From the NCBI RefSeq assembly GCF_001548115.1, contig NZ_AP014821.1, positions 496,001 through 560,000 on the forward strand: a stretch of DNA of 64,000 nucleotides, read 5' to 3'. Below, in pieces: positions 17,987 through 28,983 of the stretch. How positions within the stretch are numbered: position 1 is the first letter of the stretch; each line of letters opens with the position of its first letter. The translations under genes and the position numbers were made by a program. Origin of the DNA: Geminocystis sp. NIES-3709. Its GTDB lineage: Bacteria; Cyanobacteriota; Cyanobacteriia; Cyanobacteriales; Cyanobacteriaceae. The notes beneath the pieces were generated by a model. That model was not told the DNA's origin and ran no database searches. It worked only from the letters and a program-made list of their open reading frames with translations.

Positions 17987-18958
17987 ATGAGTTATCAAAC
18001 TGAAAAAGAAATTGCTATTTCGGCAGTAATAGAGGCCGCAAAATTATGTGAAAAAGTGCGTCAAGATATTCCACCAGCATTAGAAAAACAAGATAAGAGT
18101 CCTGTTACAGTAGCAGATTTTGGTTCTCAGGCGATAATTTGTAAGGCATTAAAAGAGGCTTTTCCTGATATTCCTATTGTCGGAGAAGAAGACGCTACGG
18201 AAATACGGCAATCCACTTCTGGGGATACCATAAAAAAAATTACTGACTATGTACGGGAAATTATTCCCTCTGCCACGACTGATCAAGTTTTAGATTGGAT
18301 TGATTATGGTAATGGTAAAGTAACAAATAAATTTTGGACATTAGATCCGATCGATGGCACAAAAGGGTTTTTACGTCAAGATCAATATGCTATTGCACTG
18401 GCTTTAATTGAAGATGGAGAGGTAAAATTAGGCATAATGGGATGTCCTGCTTTAAAATTAGGTACGGAAGAAACAGGATTTATTTTCGTAGCAGTTAAAG
18501 GTGAGGGTAGTTATAAAATGTCTTTAACAGGAGGTGAATGGAGTAAATTACAGGTAGTTTCTCAAGAAGATAAGACTCGTTTTCGTTTTGTGGAAAGCGT
18601 AGAAGCTAGTCACGGTGATCAAGATCAACAAAATGCGATCGCTAAAGCTGTTGGTATTACGACTAATTCTGTCAGAGTTGATTCTCAGTCAAAATATGGT
18701 ATTGTCGCCGATGGTGAAGCTGGGCTATATCTTCGATTACCGAATCCCAAGTACCCGAATTACCGAGAGAATATATGGGATCATGCCGCAGGTTCGATCG
18801 TAGTGGAAGAAGCAGGAGGAAAAGTTACAGATATGTATGGTAAACCTCTAGACTTTGCCAGTGCTAGTAAGATGAATGATAATCGAGGTGTGGTAGTGAC
18901 GAATGGTTTAATTCACGATACAGTTATTTCCGCTTTGTCAATGATGAATAGTCAATAA
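17987..18958 (+). CDS. 3'(2'),5'-bisphosphate nucleotidase (HAL2/CysQ-like)
   Basis: The 323-residue member of the inositol monophosphatase superfamily shows all metal and substrate motifs: GEEDA near 67, WTLDPIDGTKGF near 117 and WDHAAGSIVVEEAGG near 264. The length and the FLRQDQYAIALALIEDG segment match the HAL2 type, which converts PAP to AMP and relieves inhibition in sulfate assimilation; salt sensitivity is a known trait of the family. Its position 64 bases before ktrB is in keeping with a salt/ion context, but this is only an inference. Confidence 0.88.
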   Translation: MSYQTEKEIAISAVIEAAKLCEKVRQDIPPALEKQDKSPVTVADFGSQAIICKALKEAFPDIPIVGEEDATEIRQSTSGDTIKKITDYVREIIPSATTDQVLDWIDYGNGKVTNKFWTLDPIDGTKGFLRQDQYAIALALIEDGEVKLGIMGCPALKLGTEETGFIFVAVKGEGSYKMSLTGGEWSKLQVVSQEDKTRFRFVESVEASHGDQDQQNAIAKAVGITTNSVRVDSQSKYGIVADGEAGLYLRLPNPKYPNYRENIWDHAAGSIVVEEAGGKVTDMYGKPLDFASASKMNDNRGVVVTNGLIHDTVISALSMMNSQ

Positions 18959-19022
18959 CAATGAATAATGAATAAAAAAAGTTCAATTCCTAACCCGTAA
19001 TCCCTAACCCCTAATACCTTAA

Positions 19023-20360
19023 ATGACTATTGCTAGAACTATTTGTCTGGGTTTTATTGCTGTAATTTCTATTGGTACATTATTATTAATGATGCCTTTT
19101 TCCACGGAAACAGGAGAATGGGGAGATTTTATCACCGCATTATTTACTTCAACATCAGCCGTGTGTGTAACGGGTTTAACCGTCGTAGATACAGGCACTT
19201 ATTTTTCCTTGTGGGGAGAGTTTTTTCTGATGTGTCTGATTCAAGTAGGAGGATTAGGTTATATGATTACGACTACTCTTCTAATCCTTTTAATCGGTAA
19301 AAAGTTTGATTTTAGACAAAAAATAGCGATAAATGACTCATTCGATCGACCTTTTCTCCAAGGAAGTCGGAATCTCGTTATCTCAGTTTTTGCCACTACA
19401 TTTATTTTAGAGTCTGTAGCTATTGTCGGATTATTTTCCGTGTTTGCGAAAGATTATGGATTTTTACAAGGATTATGGTTAGCCATTTTTCATGCCATTA
19501 GTGCTTGGAATAACGCCGGATTTAGTTTATTTGTCGATAATCTGATTGGTTATCAAACTTCTATTCCCGTAAACCTAATTATTTCGGCTTTAATTATCTT
19601 TGGTGGTATCGGTTATCAAGTTATCATTGAATGTTTTTTCTGGATTCTCGATAAATTTAATTCTAAGAACAATCAAAAATTTGATTTATCTCTTAACTTT
19701 AAAGTAGTAACTAGAACCACTCTTATTTTATTACTATTCGGTACGATCGCATTTTTTATCACAGAATCTCATAACGAAAACACTTTCGCTAATTTTTCTT
19801 ACCATGAACAATTAATCATGGCTTGGTTTCAGTCTGTAACTACAAGAACTGCTGGATTCAACTCCATTGATATTGGCAAAATGACTATGGCTGGACTATT
19901 TATCAGCATTGGCTTAATGTTTGTGGGAGCTAGTCCTAGTGGTACAGGAGGAGGAATAAAAACTACTACTTTAAGTATTTTGCTGAATAGTACAAAAGCA
20001 GTACTTAGAGGACAAGAAAAAGTGATAATGTATAAAAGAGAAGTAGCGGTATCTTTAATCTTAAAAGCGATGGCAGTGGTTTTTGGTTCAGCAATGACAG
20101 TGGTAATGATGACTCTAATTATCTCTTTACTTCATCCAGATTTTCAATTTATTGCTATATTGTTTGAAGTAGTCTCTGCTTTTGCTACCGTTGGCTTATC
20201 TACAGGTATTACAGCTAGTTTATCAGCATTGGCAAAATTAGCCTTAGTTTTTACTATGTATTTAGGACGAGTAGGAGTATTATTATTTATGGGAGCTATT
20301 GTCGGAGATCCTCGTCCTAGTCGTATTAATTATCCTCCAGAAAATTTGTTAGTAGGTTAA
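19023..20360 (+). CDS. ktrB: Potassium transport channel subunit KtrB
   Basis: The 445-residue membrane protein of the TrkH/KtrB family has four pore-loop repeats with the family's filter segments, including TSTSAVCVTGLTVVDTG near 44, SAWNNAGFSLF near 160, TRTAGFNSID near 278 and FATVGLSTGI near 388. It forms the K+ (sodium-dependent) translocation subunit and works with the cytosolic gating ring from the next gene, whose ATG lies six bases after this stop. In Synechocystis, KtrABE is the main K+ uptake system under osmotic stress (established). The start gives a normal first helix. Confidence 0.93.
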   Translation: MTIARTICLGFIAVISIGTLLLMMPFSTETGEWGDFITALFTSTSAVCVTGLTVVDTGTYFSLWGEFFLMCLIQVGGLGYMITTTLLILLIGKKFDFRQKIAINDSFDRPFLQGSRNLVISVFATTFILESVAIVGLFSVFAKDYGFLQGLWLAIFHAISAWNNAGFSLFVDNLIGYQTSIPVNLIISALIIFGGIGYQVIIECFFWILDKFNSKNNQKFDLSLNFKVVTRTTLILLLFGTIAFFITESHNENTFANFSYHEQLIMAWFQSVTTRTAGFNSIDIGKMTMAGLFISIGLMFVGASPSGTGGGIKTTTLSILLNSTKAVLRGQEKVIMYKREVAVSLILKAMAVVFGSAMTVVMMTLIISLLHPDFQFIAILFEVVSAFATVGLSTGITASLSALAKLALVFTMYLGRVGVLLFMGAIVGDPRPSRINYPPENLLVG

Positions 20361-20366
20361 AACTTT

Positions 20367-21119
20367 ATGAGTGACAATAATAATCCTTCTTCCAACACCG
20401 CTCAACAAAAACTTAAAAATTTTTTTAGTTTAGATCTTAGTTCGTTAAAATTCTTAAATAGTCTGAGAAAAAGTTCTCGTCAATTTGCCGTCATTGGTTT
20501 AGGTAGATTTGGTAGAGCCGTCTCTGAGACTCTTTACAATATGGGCTATGATGTTTTAGGTGCTGATGTGGATGAAAAATTGGTTGCTCAAGCCTTAACG
20601 GATAAAATTGCGACTAATGCCATTCGTCTTGATTGTACAGAAGCTAATGCTTTAAAAGAAGCAGGTATTTTTGAACTAGATACTGTAATTATAGCCATCG
20701 GTAACTACTTGGAAGAAAGTATTATTACCACCTTAAATGTAAAAGAAGCTGGTGTAAAATATATTGTTGCGAAAGCATCCTCCGAAACTCACGGTAAATT
20801 GTTAAAAAAAGTTGGTGCTGATTTAGTTGTTTATCCTGAACATGATGCCGGTTGCGAATTAGCTTACACTTTGACTAAACCAGGTATTCTCGATCGATTT
20901 GAATTAGATCCAGATAATAGTATCGTAGAAGTCTGTATCCCTCCAGAATTTGACGGCAAAACCTTAGCCGAAGTAAAACTCCGCAGTCAATATGGTTTGA
21001 ACGTTTTAGCTGTAGGTAACGATGACAAATTTATTATTAACCCTCCCCCTCAATATGTGTTGACTCAAGGATTATCGATGGTAGTTATCGGTTCAAATAA
21101 AGATATTAATAGACTATAA
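20367..21119 (+). CDS. ktrA: Potassium transport gating subunit KtrA (TrkA-N/RCK)
   Basis: The 250-residue protein has an N-terminal extension of about 35 residues, then an RCK/TrkA-N nucleotide-binding domain with VIGLGRFGRAVSETL at about 42-56 and Asp at the end of beta-2 (GADVD). A TrkA-C domain follows at about 165-250. It forms the octameric ring that gates KtrB on ATP/ADP or NAD(H) binding. It is almost certainly co-transcribed with ktrB, with a six-base gap. The plus strand ends soon after in an IS630-type MITE. Confidence 0.92.
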   Translation: MSDNNNPSSNTAQQKLKNFFSLDLSSLKFLNSLRKSSRQFAVIGLGRFGRAVSETLYNMGYDVLGADVDEKLVAQALTDKIATNAIRLDCTEANALKEAGIFELDTVIIAIGNYLEESIITTLNVKEAGVKYIVAKASSETHGKLLKKVGADLVVYPEHDAGCELAYTLTKPGILDRFELDPDNSIVEVCIPPEFDGKTLAEVKLRSQYGLNVLAVGNDDKFIINPPPQYVLTQGLSMVVIGSNKDINRL

Positions 21120-21127
21120 TTTTTTGT

Positions 21128-21234
21128 TATAGCGTTTTTTACAATTATGAGGTACATTTTTTATTTTCTCTTGCCTTTTGCCTCTTGCCTTTCAACGACA
21201 ATCTTTGTACCTCACTAAAACGGAAATTGCTATA
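21128..21234. mobile_element. IS630-type MITE, copy 2
   Basis: This 107-bp element begins TATAGCGTTTTTTACA and ends AAATTGCTATA, with GAGGTACA and TGTACCTCACT inside the two ends. The first 29 bases match the resident IS630 terminal repeat apart from a few changes. It lies nine bases after the ktrA stop, so it may form part of the 3' end of the ktrBA transcript. It is nearly identical to the copy at 55400-55492, including the central TTGCCTTTCAA segment. Confidence 0.8.
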
Positions 21235-21354
21235 TATTCAATTTTAAAGATAAATTTTTTGTAGGTTGGTCTTGTGGTAAGATAGCCCAACCATATCACG
21301 TTTTTTTCAGTTTGAAGACCCGAACATAAAGACAATTGAGTAATTAGAGATAAA

Positions 21355-21513
21355 CTAATTATTCAAACTATACACTTTGGGAAGGTTAAGTGTATCTTCT
21401 TCCTGTTGACAATGGGGACAGGGGACAGGATAGTAATCAAAAGAATTAAGATATTCAGAAAGTCTTTTTTCTAAAATTTTTCCTGTTCCTTTGCATTTAA
21501 TACAAACCTTCAT
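21355..21513 (-). CDS. 52-residue CxxCxGxG zinc-finger-like protein
   Basis: Reading from ATG at 21513 on the minus strand gives a 52-residue frame that starts MKVCIKCKGTGKILEK, contains VPCPHCQQEE and ends at TAG. CIKCKGTG is one DnaJ-type CxxCxGxG unit and CPHC supplies the second cysteine pair, so one zinc ion could be bound. An AAGGAT ribosome-binding sequence lies about 10 bases upstream. It is shorter than most gene-finding cut-offs. The gene is isolated in a 1.2-kb gap. Small proteins of this kind are often assembly or chaperone factors, but no function can be assigned. Confidence 0.7.
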   Translation of the reverse strand: MKVCIKCKGTGKILEKRLSEYLNSFDYYPVPCPHCQQEEDTLNLPKVYSLNN

Positions 21514-22023
21514 TTATTTATTATCCTTTTTTTATATTAAATAATTGCTGTTATATTTCCTACTCTACTTATTTTTATAAAATATCAGATCAATGAGATT
21601 ACGGATCTTTTTTCTTTATTTATCGTAATAATTTGTTAAATTTTATTGGTAGTATAAATTTTTATATTTATTTCAAGAAATAATGTATAACAATTTATTA
21701 AAATCTAGTGGTAAATATAAAGTAATTATAAAATTTTTATGATCATTCGATAACCTCATATATAATTCCCCTTTAAAATAAACTCAATGTAATAAAAGAT
21801 TTTATTTTATAAATAAGCGTTAAGTTTAATTACAAAAAGTTATACTTAAGTGATGATAATTTTTGATAGATAAAATTTTATAATACTTATTTTTTGTATT
21901 AATGCGACATTGTTAACGAAACAAAAAGGGGAAAATCAATTTTAGGAGTTTTAAAATCAATCCTTGTTACTATTTTCTCTCGTCACCGAGAATTTATGAT
22001 AAAGGTACAAGATCTATCTAAAC
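21514..22023. other. Gene-free AT-rich stretch
   Basis: No open frame, RNA gene or clear promoter could be supported in these 510 bases. The promoter of the 52-residue protein should lie at the left side. Confidence 0.5.
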
Positions 22024-22264
22024 AGGGTTTGCTCAATAAATCAGAAAGCAATAATCAAGAGTTCAGAAATACTACATTAAGAAAAAAAATGAGCTTTCTT
22101 TGAGAATTTTTACTCAAAAACTTCACCTTTTTATAATATTGATTTTAGTTGACAACTAAGTTGAATAATACTAAACTACTAATAAAATCTCCGTTATTCA
22201 ATAATTTTACTGACTTCTCTCTCCTAACTCCTACCTTCACCAGAATACGTTTTCAGCAGACTCT
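22024..22264. mobile_element. 241-bp MITE, family A copy 2
   Basis: The left end is AGGGTTTGCTCAATAAATCA and the right end, reverse complemented, is AGAGTCTGCTG. The interior shares AATAAATCAG, ACATTAA and TTACTCAAAAAC with the copies at 8971 and 27728. This is the most diverged copy, and the flanking tetramers (AAAC, AAAT) match only in part. No coding frame. Confidence 0.6.
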
Positions 22265-22326
22265 AAATAACACATAGTTTTTTAAAGATCTGATTTTTGA
22301 CTATGAATTGCTAATTGAGTTAATTA

Positions 22327-23070
22327 TTAACTATTCATACCTAAATAGGCGGCGATAAGGAATAAAGCATCAGTAAAAATTGTACTTAACACAGCACCGG
22401 CAAAGGCAATATAGTGTGTCTCTTTTTTTTGTAAGGCATATAAACTGATACCTAATAAGACATTTGCTAACAATACTGCCCAACTAATTCCCCAGACGGT
22501 CTGGACTTGTGCGATCGAACTCTGTAGAATGGGTTTAACTAGACTAGGATCAGTAATCATTAATTCTCGCCAGTAGGGTATTAAACCAGCGATATAAAAG
22601 TATAGATCCGTTATAGCAGTACCAATTAATGAACCAAGATAGAAATAGTTACCGATTAACCCCCATCCTTTCCAAATACACCATAAAGCAAAGGGTAAAC
22701 CAATTGCCTCAATGGGAATATGAATCGCAGGATTATCTCGTAACCATCCCCAATATATTGAACCACAAAGCCAACTCCAACTAAAACCCCACAGTATATC
22801 TCCCCAGATATACGATTCTGGTTGACGTTTTAAAGAAAAACTGAGTTGAATCCACACAAAAGTTAACAGAAGACTTATTAAAGGAAAAAGCCTAACTAAA
22901 GGTGCTTGAAAAAAGACTGGAATAGAGACTAAAAAAGCCGAAGCGAAAAAAACTAAAACATTTTGACGCTTTTCTTTTTGCCACCACCAACTAAAAAGAA
23001 TCTCTGCAAAATTCTCTCTGACAGTAGGGAAAAAAGTAGTTAACTGTGATAAAAGGCTATGATTTAACAA
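22327..23070 (-). CDS. DUF3120-like cyanobacterial membrane protein
   Basis: The 247-residue protein has about six hydrophobic segments. The segment SIPVFFQAPLVRLFPLIS near residue 49, and aromatic-rich helices such as WGFSWSWLCGSIYWGW, point to the cyanobacterial DUF3120 family, which has no known function. The start at 23070 is adopted because it leads directly into a short soluble N-terminus before the first helix. It lies 146 bases downstream of the large hybrid kinase on the same strand, but co-transcription is uncertain. Confidence 0.65.
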   Translation of the reverse strand: MLNHSLLSQLTTFFPTVRENFAEILFSWWWQKEKRQNVLVFFASAFLVSIPVFFQAPLVRLFPLISLLLTFVWIQLSFSLKRQPESYIWGDILWGFSWSWLCGSIYWGWLRDNPAIHIPIEAIGLPFALWCIWKGWGLIGNYFYLGSLIGTAITDLYFYIAGLIPYWRELMITDPSLVKPILQSSIAQVQTVWGISWAVLLANVLLGISLYALQKKETHYIAFAGAVLSTIFTDALFLIAAYLGMNS

Positions 23071-23216
23071 GATTGCTTAAAATTTCTTTACTTATCGTTA
23101 CTTTATATTAAATTATCTTAAGGGCAATCTCAATAATTTTTTTTGAAATTAGATAATGAGTCACTTTTTAACCCCCCTATGGGGATAATTATAAACGAAA
23201 AAGAAGAAAACTTAAA

Positions 23217-26200
23217 CTATAATTTTGATAAACTTTGACTGAGTTCCTTTATCACAATAGGTTTGCTAATATAATCATTCATTCCTGCATTTAAGCATAT
23301 TTGTCGATCGCCTTCCAAGGCATTTGCGGTTAAAGCAATGATATAAGGTTGAGATTGTGATGATTCACGGATAATTTTAGTGGCGGTTAAACCATCCATT
23401 TCTGGCATCTGCATATCCATTAAAATGAGATCGTAAAATTGTTTTTCTAACATCTGCAATACTTCTACACCATTATTAGCAATGTCAGCAGTGTAGCCCA
23501 GTTTTTTGAGAGTTAAAAGGGCGACTTTTTGATTGACTTTGTTATCTTCGGCAAGGAGAATTTTAAGATTTGATTTGTCACTTTGTAATGATTCTAGCGG
23601 TTTTTCGGTAATTTTTGCTTCTTGAATATCACTGTCAAGGCTGGTTTTGAGTCGGAGAGTAAAATAAAATGTCGTTCCTTCAGTACATGAATCTAACACC
23701 CAATTATCATCAGGATTTCCACCAATATTGCCTTTGCTTTCGATCCAAATTGTACCGCCCATTAAATTGATTAAACTTTTACTAATAGCTAATCCTAACC
23801 CCGTACCGCCATATTTACGACTAATAGAAGCATCTGCTTGGCTAAAGGGTTGAAATAGTTTTTTAAGACGATCGCCATCTATACCAATACCAGTATCTTT
23901 AACACTCACTATCAAATTTTCTGAGGAATTCTTGTAGTTAGTAATATTCATAAAAATCTCTCCTTGATGGGTAAATTTAATGGCGTTGCCCATGAGATTT
24001 AACAAGATTTGACGCAGACGGGAAGTATCTCCTAAAAAGTTGGTTGCGACATCAGGATTAATGCTATATTTCAGATTAAGATTTTTGCTTTCTGCAATTT
24101 GAGACATCAGATTAGATACTGATTTGATTAATTTTGGTAAATTGAAAGGATGTTCTTCTAACTCTAATTTGCCTGATTCAATTTTCGAGAAGTCCAAAAT
24201 ATCGTTAATAATAGTCAACAATGCGTCTCCACTATCTTTAATAGTTTTAACAATATCTTGTTGTTCATCGGTAAGATTAGTCATAGAAAGTAGTTGCGTC
24301 ATTCCTAATACACCATTCATGGGGGTGCGGATTTCGTGACTCATATTCGCCAAAAATTCACTTTTAGCTTGGGTGGCGGCTTCGGCGGATTGTTGTGCTT
24401 TTTGCAATTGAGTATTTTTTTGTGCTAGTTCTTGTAATCGTTCTTGTTCTTGTTTTAATAGTTTAGATTGGGCGATCGCAATGCCGAATTGTCCTGCCAA
24501 AGATTCCAGTAGTTCAATTTCATCCTCTGTCCAGTGATGATGTTTGTCGCAATGATGTAATCCGATTGCACCATTAACTTCTCCTTGATAAAATGTACCG
24601 GCGGCTAACAAGGATTTAATTTGCATTAATTCCATAATATTTTGAACGTTGGCTAATGGGAGATAAGTAGTAACATCATCCACCGGAATTGCGCCTTCTT
24701 GGGTAACGAGAGTTTCCATATAAGGATTACCAATGACAGGAATTTCGATGTTTAAGAAAGAAGGATAATCACCACTAATATATACTGCCACCGATACAAC
24801 TTTAGTGATATTTTTTTCTTTATCAGGATAACAAGTAAAAATCACGGCACGATTGACGTTAAATACTTTGCCAATTTCATTGACACCAGATTCAAGGATT
24901 ATTTCTATTTCTAAACTTTGACGAATCTTATCACTGATTTTTCGTAGAAGGATAATTTTATTAAACTGACTCTGTAAGGTTTTTTCTGCTTTTTTTCTCT
25001 CAGTAATATCTTCTACAATACCTTCGATGGCTACCACATTACCGTTATTATCTCTGGCGGGATGTTGAGAAACTTGTATGGTATGCACACTATTGTCAGG
25101 ATGAATAAAAGACATCTCGAATTGCATAAAATCTGCTTTATTTTCCGTCATTTGAATAATAGAGTCTGTCGCAATTTCGATGGATTCTGGCAACCAATTT
25201 ATAGATTTCCCCCAATATTTATCAATCATATTCTCCTGACTTACACCAAAAACTGAAGCAAAACCTCCACTGAGATAGTTGACGATGCCTTCTATACCGT
25301 TATGACTAAAAACAACGAATTTTTCCCCTATATCCTCTACTAATCGCTGAAATTTAGCTTGACTTTGTTGTAATTCTATTTCTATTCTTTTACGATCGCT
25401 AATATCAATAAATGTGACGATAACTTGTTTAATTTCTCCTTTACTATCAAACTCAGGAAAAGCATCAACTAAAACCCAAACTCTTGATTGATCAATTGGT
25501 CTATTAATGCCTACAAGATAATTTCTCAAAGGTTGTTGTGTTTTTAACACCTGGTTGACGGGATAAGCCTCAAAGGGCATGATTTCGCTATTTTCCAGAA
25601 AGAAGTGCCAAGCAGGATCGATCGCCGTTTTACCTGACATTTGCTCGAAGGTTAATCCTAGAAGTTTACTGGCGGTAGAATTACATAAAGTAATAGCACT
25701 ATTTTTGTCATGAACCACCATTCCAGCGTGTAAATTATTAATTAATTCTCGATATTTTCTTTCGCTGTCTTTTAGCTCTAATTCTGTTTGAATACGATTA
25801 TGAATATCGCTATGAGTGCCAATAAATCTTAATGGTTGTCCTTTGTCGTCTCTTTCAATTACTTGCCCTCGATCTAAAATCCATTTATAAGTACCATCTT
25901 TACAGAGCATTCGATGTTCATTTTGATAAATGGTTGTTTCTCCCCGCAAATATTTGGCAATATCTTCATAACAAGAGGCTATATCATCAGGGTGTACTCG
26001 ATCGCTCCATTCTTCTATACGATCGCCAATTTCATCATCATCATAACCTAACATCAGTTTCCACTGACGAGAAAAATGTACTTGATTAGTTTGAGGATTC
26101 CAGTCCCAAGTACCGTCTCCAGAGCCTTCTACTGCTAACTGCCACCGAGCTTCACTTTCTTGCAAAGTAGTCAACGTTATTTCATATTTAGCCTCAGATT

Positions 26201-27518
26201 CTTTTAAAGCTCTTTCCACATTATTAAAGGATTCCTGAATTTGTTGTGCCATTTGATTAAAAGAAACAGATAAAATTCCTATTTCTCTAATAAAATGATT
26301 TTCCGATAAAGCCTCATAATCTTCTCCTTTGGCTAAGGATTTACTGGCTTGACTTAAGCTTGAAATAGGCGCACTCATCCAACGGGCAGTTAAAATACCG
26401 ACTCCCGTTGTCGTAATTAATGTCAAAAAAGATAAGAAAATAGTGCGACGATTGTTGTCTTCAATTTTTGTCGTAAAATCTGATTCAGGTACAACTACCA
26501 CAATTAACCAATCTAAGTCTAAATTTCCCTCATAGGGTACAACTTGTACAAATTGGCGATCGCCATTATCCTCTCTCAAAAAATCTAATGGTAACTTTTG
26601 ATTAATATTATTAAAACCATTAAATTGATTAGTTAAATAGCGACTGGTAGCTTGAATTAAAGAATCTTCACTGTCTATGGCTTTAATTTTTTCAAGGATA
26701 ATTTCACCATTTTTTTCTGTTTTATGAAAAGGTAAATGATTAGTAGAATTACCTATTAAAAAGCCATTTTTATCAACAATAAATACTCGCCCATTTTTAC
26801 CAATTTGTAAACTAGAAATATATTTACGAAAAAAGTTTAAATCCGAGGCGGCAGAAAAAACTCCTAATAATTTACCAGTTTTGGAATCATAAATAGGATA
26901 GCTGCTATTAAGAGAAAGATCAGAATTATCCGATAATTGAAAGATAGGTATTCGCACTGGTTTACCCGCTTTGACGGCAAATTTATACCAAGGGCGAGAT
27001 TGGAGATTAAAGGGTTGAAAAGAGTTAATTAGTTGAGTTTTTTTGCCTTTTTCATCTACTTTATAAACATCAAGTTGGTTAGGTTTATTAGGATTTGTCT
27101 CTAGGATACTCGGAGAAGGATTACGATTCGCCACCCGAAAAACGCCTTTTTCCGTACCTACCATGATATGACTAACCTTCGGAAATTGTTGCAATTGATT
27201 ATAAAGATATTGTTCCAACTGAGATGTATTGTTAAGATTGAGGTATCCGAGACGAAAAGCGTCCGCATTGATACGATTTATTAACACAGGGGTAGCTAAA
27301 TAGTTATCTAAATACCCCACTACGTTATTGGTAGTTTCCCGATGGATTTCCACGATTAATTCTTTGATAGATTCTCGATCGCTCTTATAAGACAAATAGC
27401 CCACTAAACCTACAGCACCTAAAATTTGTACCACAAAAGGTACAATCAACACCCATTTCAGAGAAATATTAGAAAATGGTGTTTTTTTTGATTTATTGGA
27501 TTGCAATAGTTGTGGCAT
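23217..27518 (-). CDS. Hybrid sensor histidine kinase: Cache-HAMP-PAS-PAS-PAS-GAF-HisKA-HATPase-REC
   Basis: The 1433-residue protein has transmembrane segments at about 22-44 and 365-385 flanking a periplasmic Cache-type sensor ([19 protein letters not shown]). A HAMP follows, then three PAS regions (about 450-580, 585-710, 715-845), a GAF (about 850-1010) and a coiled coil. The HisKA has the phosphorylated His near 1057 ([12 protein letters not shown]). The HATPase_c (about 1160-1310) has DTGIGI and GGTGLGLAI, and the C-terminal receiver carries Asp near 1366 ([13 protein letters not shown]). All catalytic motifs are intact. The ligand is unknown. The first ~370 residues resemble those of the kinase at 30771. 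Confidence 0.93.
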   Translation of the reverse strand: MPQLLQSNKSKKTPFSNISLKWVLIVPFVVQILGAVGLVGYLSYKSDRESIKELIVEIHRETTNNVVGYLDNYLATPVLINRINADAFRLGYLNLNNTSQLEQYLYNQLQQFPKVSHIMVGTEKGVFRVANRNPSPSILETNPNKPNQLDVYKVDEKGKKTQLINSFQPFNLQSRPWYKFAVKAGKPVRIPIFQLSDNSDLSLNSSYPIYDSKTGKLLGVFSAASDLNFFRKYISSLQIGKNGRVFIVDKNGFLIGNSTNHLPFHKTEKNGEIILEKIKAIDSEDSLIQATSRYLTNQFNGFNNINQKLPLDFLREDNGDRQFVQVVPYEGNLDLDWLIVVVVPESDFTTKIEDNNRRTIFLSFLTLITTTGVGILTARWMSAPISSLSQASKSLAKGEDYEALSENHFIREIGILSVSFNQMAQQIQESFNNVERALKESEAKYEITLTTLQESEARWQLAVEGSGDGTWDWNPQTNQVHFSRQWKLMLGYDDDEIGDRIEEWSDRVHPDDIASCYEDIAKYLRGETTIYQNEHRMLCKDGTYKWILDRGQVIERDDKGQPLRFIGTHSDIHNRIQTELELKDSERKYRELINNLHAGMVVHDKNSAITLCNSTASKLLGLTFEQMSGKTAIDPAWHFFLENSEIMPFEAYPVNQVLKTQQPLRNYLVGINRPIDQSRVWVLVDAFPEFDSKGEIKQVIVTFIDISDRKRIEIELQQSQAKFQRLVEDIGEKFVVFSHNGIEGIVNYLSGGFASVFGVSQENMIDKYWGKSINWLPESIEIATDSIIQMTENKADFMQFEMSFIHPDNSVHTIQVSQHPARDNNGNVVAIEGIVEDITERKKAEKTLQSQFNKIILLRKISDKIRQSLEIEIILESGVNEIGKVFNVNRAVIFTCYPDKEKNITKVVSVAVYISGDYPSFLNIEIPVIGNPYMETLVTQEGAIPVDDVTTYLPLANVQNIMELMQIKSLLAAGTFYQGEVNGAIGLHHCDKHHHWTEDEIELLESLAGQFGIAIAQSKLLKQEQERLQELAQKNTQLQKAQQSAEAATQAKSEFLANMSHEIRTPMNGVLGMTQLLSMTNLTDEQQDIVKTIKDSGDALLTIINDILDFSKIESGKLELEEHPFNLPKLIKSVSNLMSQIAESKNLNLKYSINPDVATNFLGDTSRLRQILLNLMGNAIKFTHQGEIFMNITNYKNSSENLIVSVKDTGIGIDGDRLKKLFQPFSQADASISRKYGGTGLGLAISKSLINLMGGTIWIESKGNIGGNPDDNWVLDSCTEGTTFYFTLRLKTSLDSDIQEAKITEKPLESLQSDKSNLKILLAEDNKVNQKVALLTLKKLGYTADIANNGVEVLQMLEKQFYDLILMDMQMPEMDGLTATKIIRESSQSQPYIIALTANALEGDRQICLNAGMNDYISKPIVIKELSQSLSKL

Positions 27519-27727
27519 TTATAGAAAGAATATTTAAGCTAACATAATAGAAATCTTAAAAATGCAATACACGACAAAAAATAGGGGAAGATTTAAGGGT
27601 TTTTTTCGATCTTTAAATAATAATTATAAATTCTTTTATTCTATAATCAATCTAAATAAGTTGTCATAAATTTATTTGAATATCCCTTTTATTAAAGTAG
27701 ATTAGGGGACAATAAAATATTATAAAT

Positions 27728-27964
27728 AGGGTTTACTGAATCAATCAGAAGACTATTAAAATCAAGGGTTTAGACATAAAACATGAACAAAAAAGTGCGC
27801 AGTTTTAGCAATTATTACTCAAAAACCTCGCATTTTTCACTTATTTTTTTAAGAACCAGTTTATTTATGTGTAATATACACATAACCTTAAAACCTTGAT
27901 TTTTTTATTATTTAACCTAAAACCTAACACTTTCCCTCATCAAAATACTTTTTCAGCAACCCCT
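27728..27964. mobile_element. 237-bp MITE, family A copy 3
   Basis: The left end AGGGTTTACTGAATCAATCA and the right end (reverse complement AGGGGTTGCTGAAAAA) are inverted repeats with a perfect AAAT duplication on both sides (27724-27727, 27965-27968). The interior aligns with the copy at 8971 (ACAAAAAAGTG, TTTTAGCA, TTACTCAAAAAC, TTTAACCTAA). It also contains a 19-bp palindrome at 27866-27884 (TATGTGTA-ATA-TACACATA). It lies 56 bases beyond the end of the RodZ-like gene. Confidence 0.75.
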
Positions 27965-28020
27965 AAATAGTTTTATATTAATTCAGATAGTTATTAATAT
28001 AAACTCGTATTTTTTTTAGG

Positions 28021-28863
28021 CTACGATCGAATTGGAAGTTCAAAAGTAGCTTCTTGTACTTGTCCTACTTTACCTAATTCTTGAGGTTTTTCGCCATTGA
28101 CACTAATTAATAAACCACCAGCGTTTCCTGCACGAATAGTAACTTTTTGTTTCCCAACCCACTGTTTTTGTAATCCTTTATTAAGCACACCTTCAAAAGT
28201 AGGTTTACCATCGACAGAAACTTTCACCCAACAATCATCTTTTACGGTGACTTTGACGGTTAATTCTTCTGGAGTTGGTGGCTTTTCTTGTTGTTTCTCC
28301 ACAATAGAAATTATTTCGGGATTGGTATTAACAGGGGGAGATGCGGTAGGAGGATTCGTATTTGTCTCAAAGATTTGTTTTTGAGGGATTTTTGTTTGAG
28401 TAAATAGAGGCGATTCTAAAATAGTACTTAAATTTCTAATGGAAAAAAACAAGAGTAAAAAATAGAATAGATATAAGTGTTGAGGTTTAATGTTTAATTT
28501 AAAACTAAAATTTAACCCTTGAAAACCATATTTTTTTTCCTTAATTTTAGAAGTTAATTGTACGGGAAACTTATCTGTTAGTTCATCTCCATTTAATTTA
28601 AGATAATTAGCATACTTTCTAATTAATTGTTGAGTAAAAACTGGCTCAGGTAAATGGGATAAATCAGCAGATTCAATGGCTTTTAAAATGCTAACTGGAA
28701 TGTGTAAATGATTAGATATAATTTCTTGATCGAAATCTAATTCTAACCTTTTTTCCTTAATTAATATAGCTATTTTATCTAATTGTTCCTGCCTTATTTG
28801 GTTATAATCGATCGTTTCTATAAAAGGTTTTTTAAAAAAATTCATAATTGAGCTTTTCCTCAC
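28021..28863 (-). CDS. RodZ-like protein: N-terminal HTH, transmembrane helix, DUF4115
   Basis: The 280-residue protein has an N-terminal helix-turn-helix of RodZ type (about 22-85: LHIPVSILKAIES and LIRKYANYLKLNGDEL) and one transmembrane segment (about 131-149). A proline-rich linker follows, then a C-terminal beta domain of DUF4115 type (about 205-275: VTVKDDCWVKVSVDGK). RodZ links MreB filaments to the wall elongation machinery. The cyanobacterial short form may instead be a membrane-bound regulator. It is followed 5' by the pseudouridine synthase gene on the same strand, with 120 bases between. Confidence 0.8.
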   Translation of the reverse strand: MRKSSIMNFFKKPFIETIDYNQIRQEQLDKIAILIKEKRLELDFDQEIISNHLHIPVSILKAIESADLSHLPEPVFTQQLIRKYANYLKLNGDELTDKFPVQLTSKIKEKKYGFQGLNFSFKLNIKPQHLYLFYFLLLFFSIRNLSTILESPLFTQTKIPQKQIFETNTNPPTASPPVNTNPEIISIVEKQQEKPPTPEELTVKVTVKDDCWVKVSVDGKPTFEGVLNKGLQKQWVGKQKVTIRAGNAGGLLISVNGEKPQELGKVGQVQEATFELPIRS

Positions 28864-28983
28864 GGAATAATTAAGATAATAAATAATTAATGACTAAAGT
28901 GATATTAAAATAACTTATAAACTTTAAAATAATAATTAATAATTCTCAAAATGTTGTCATTGCTTAATTCTAAATTTTACATC

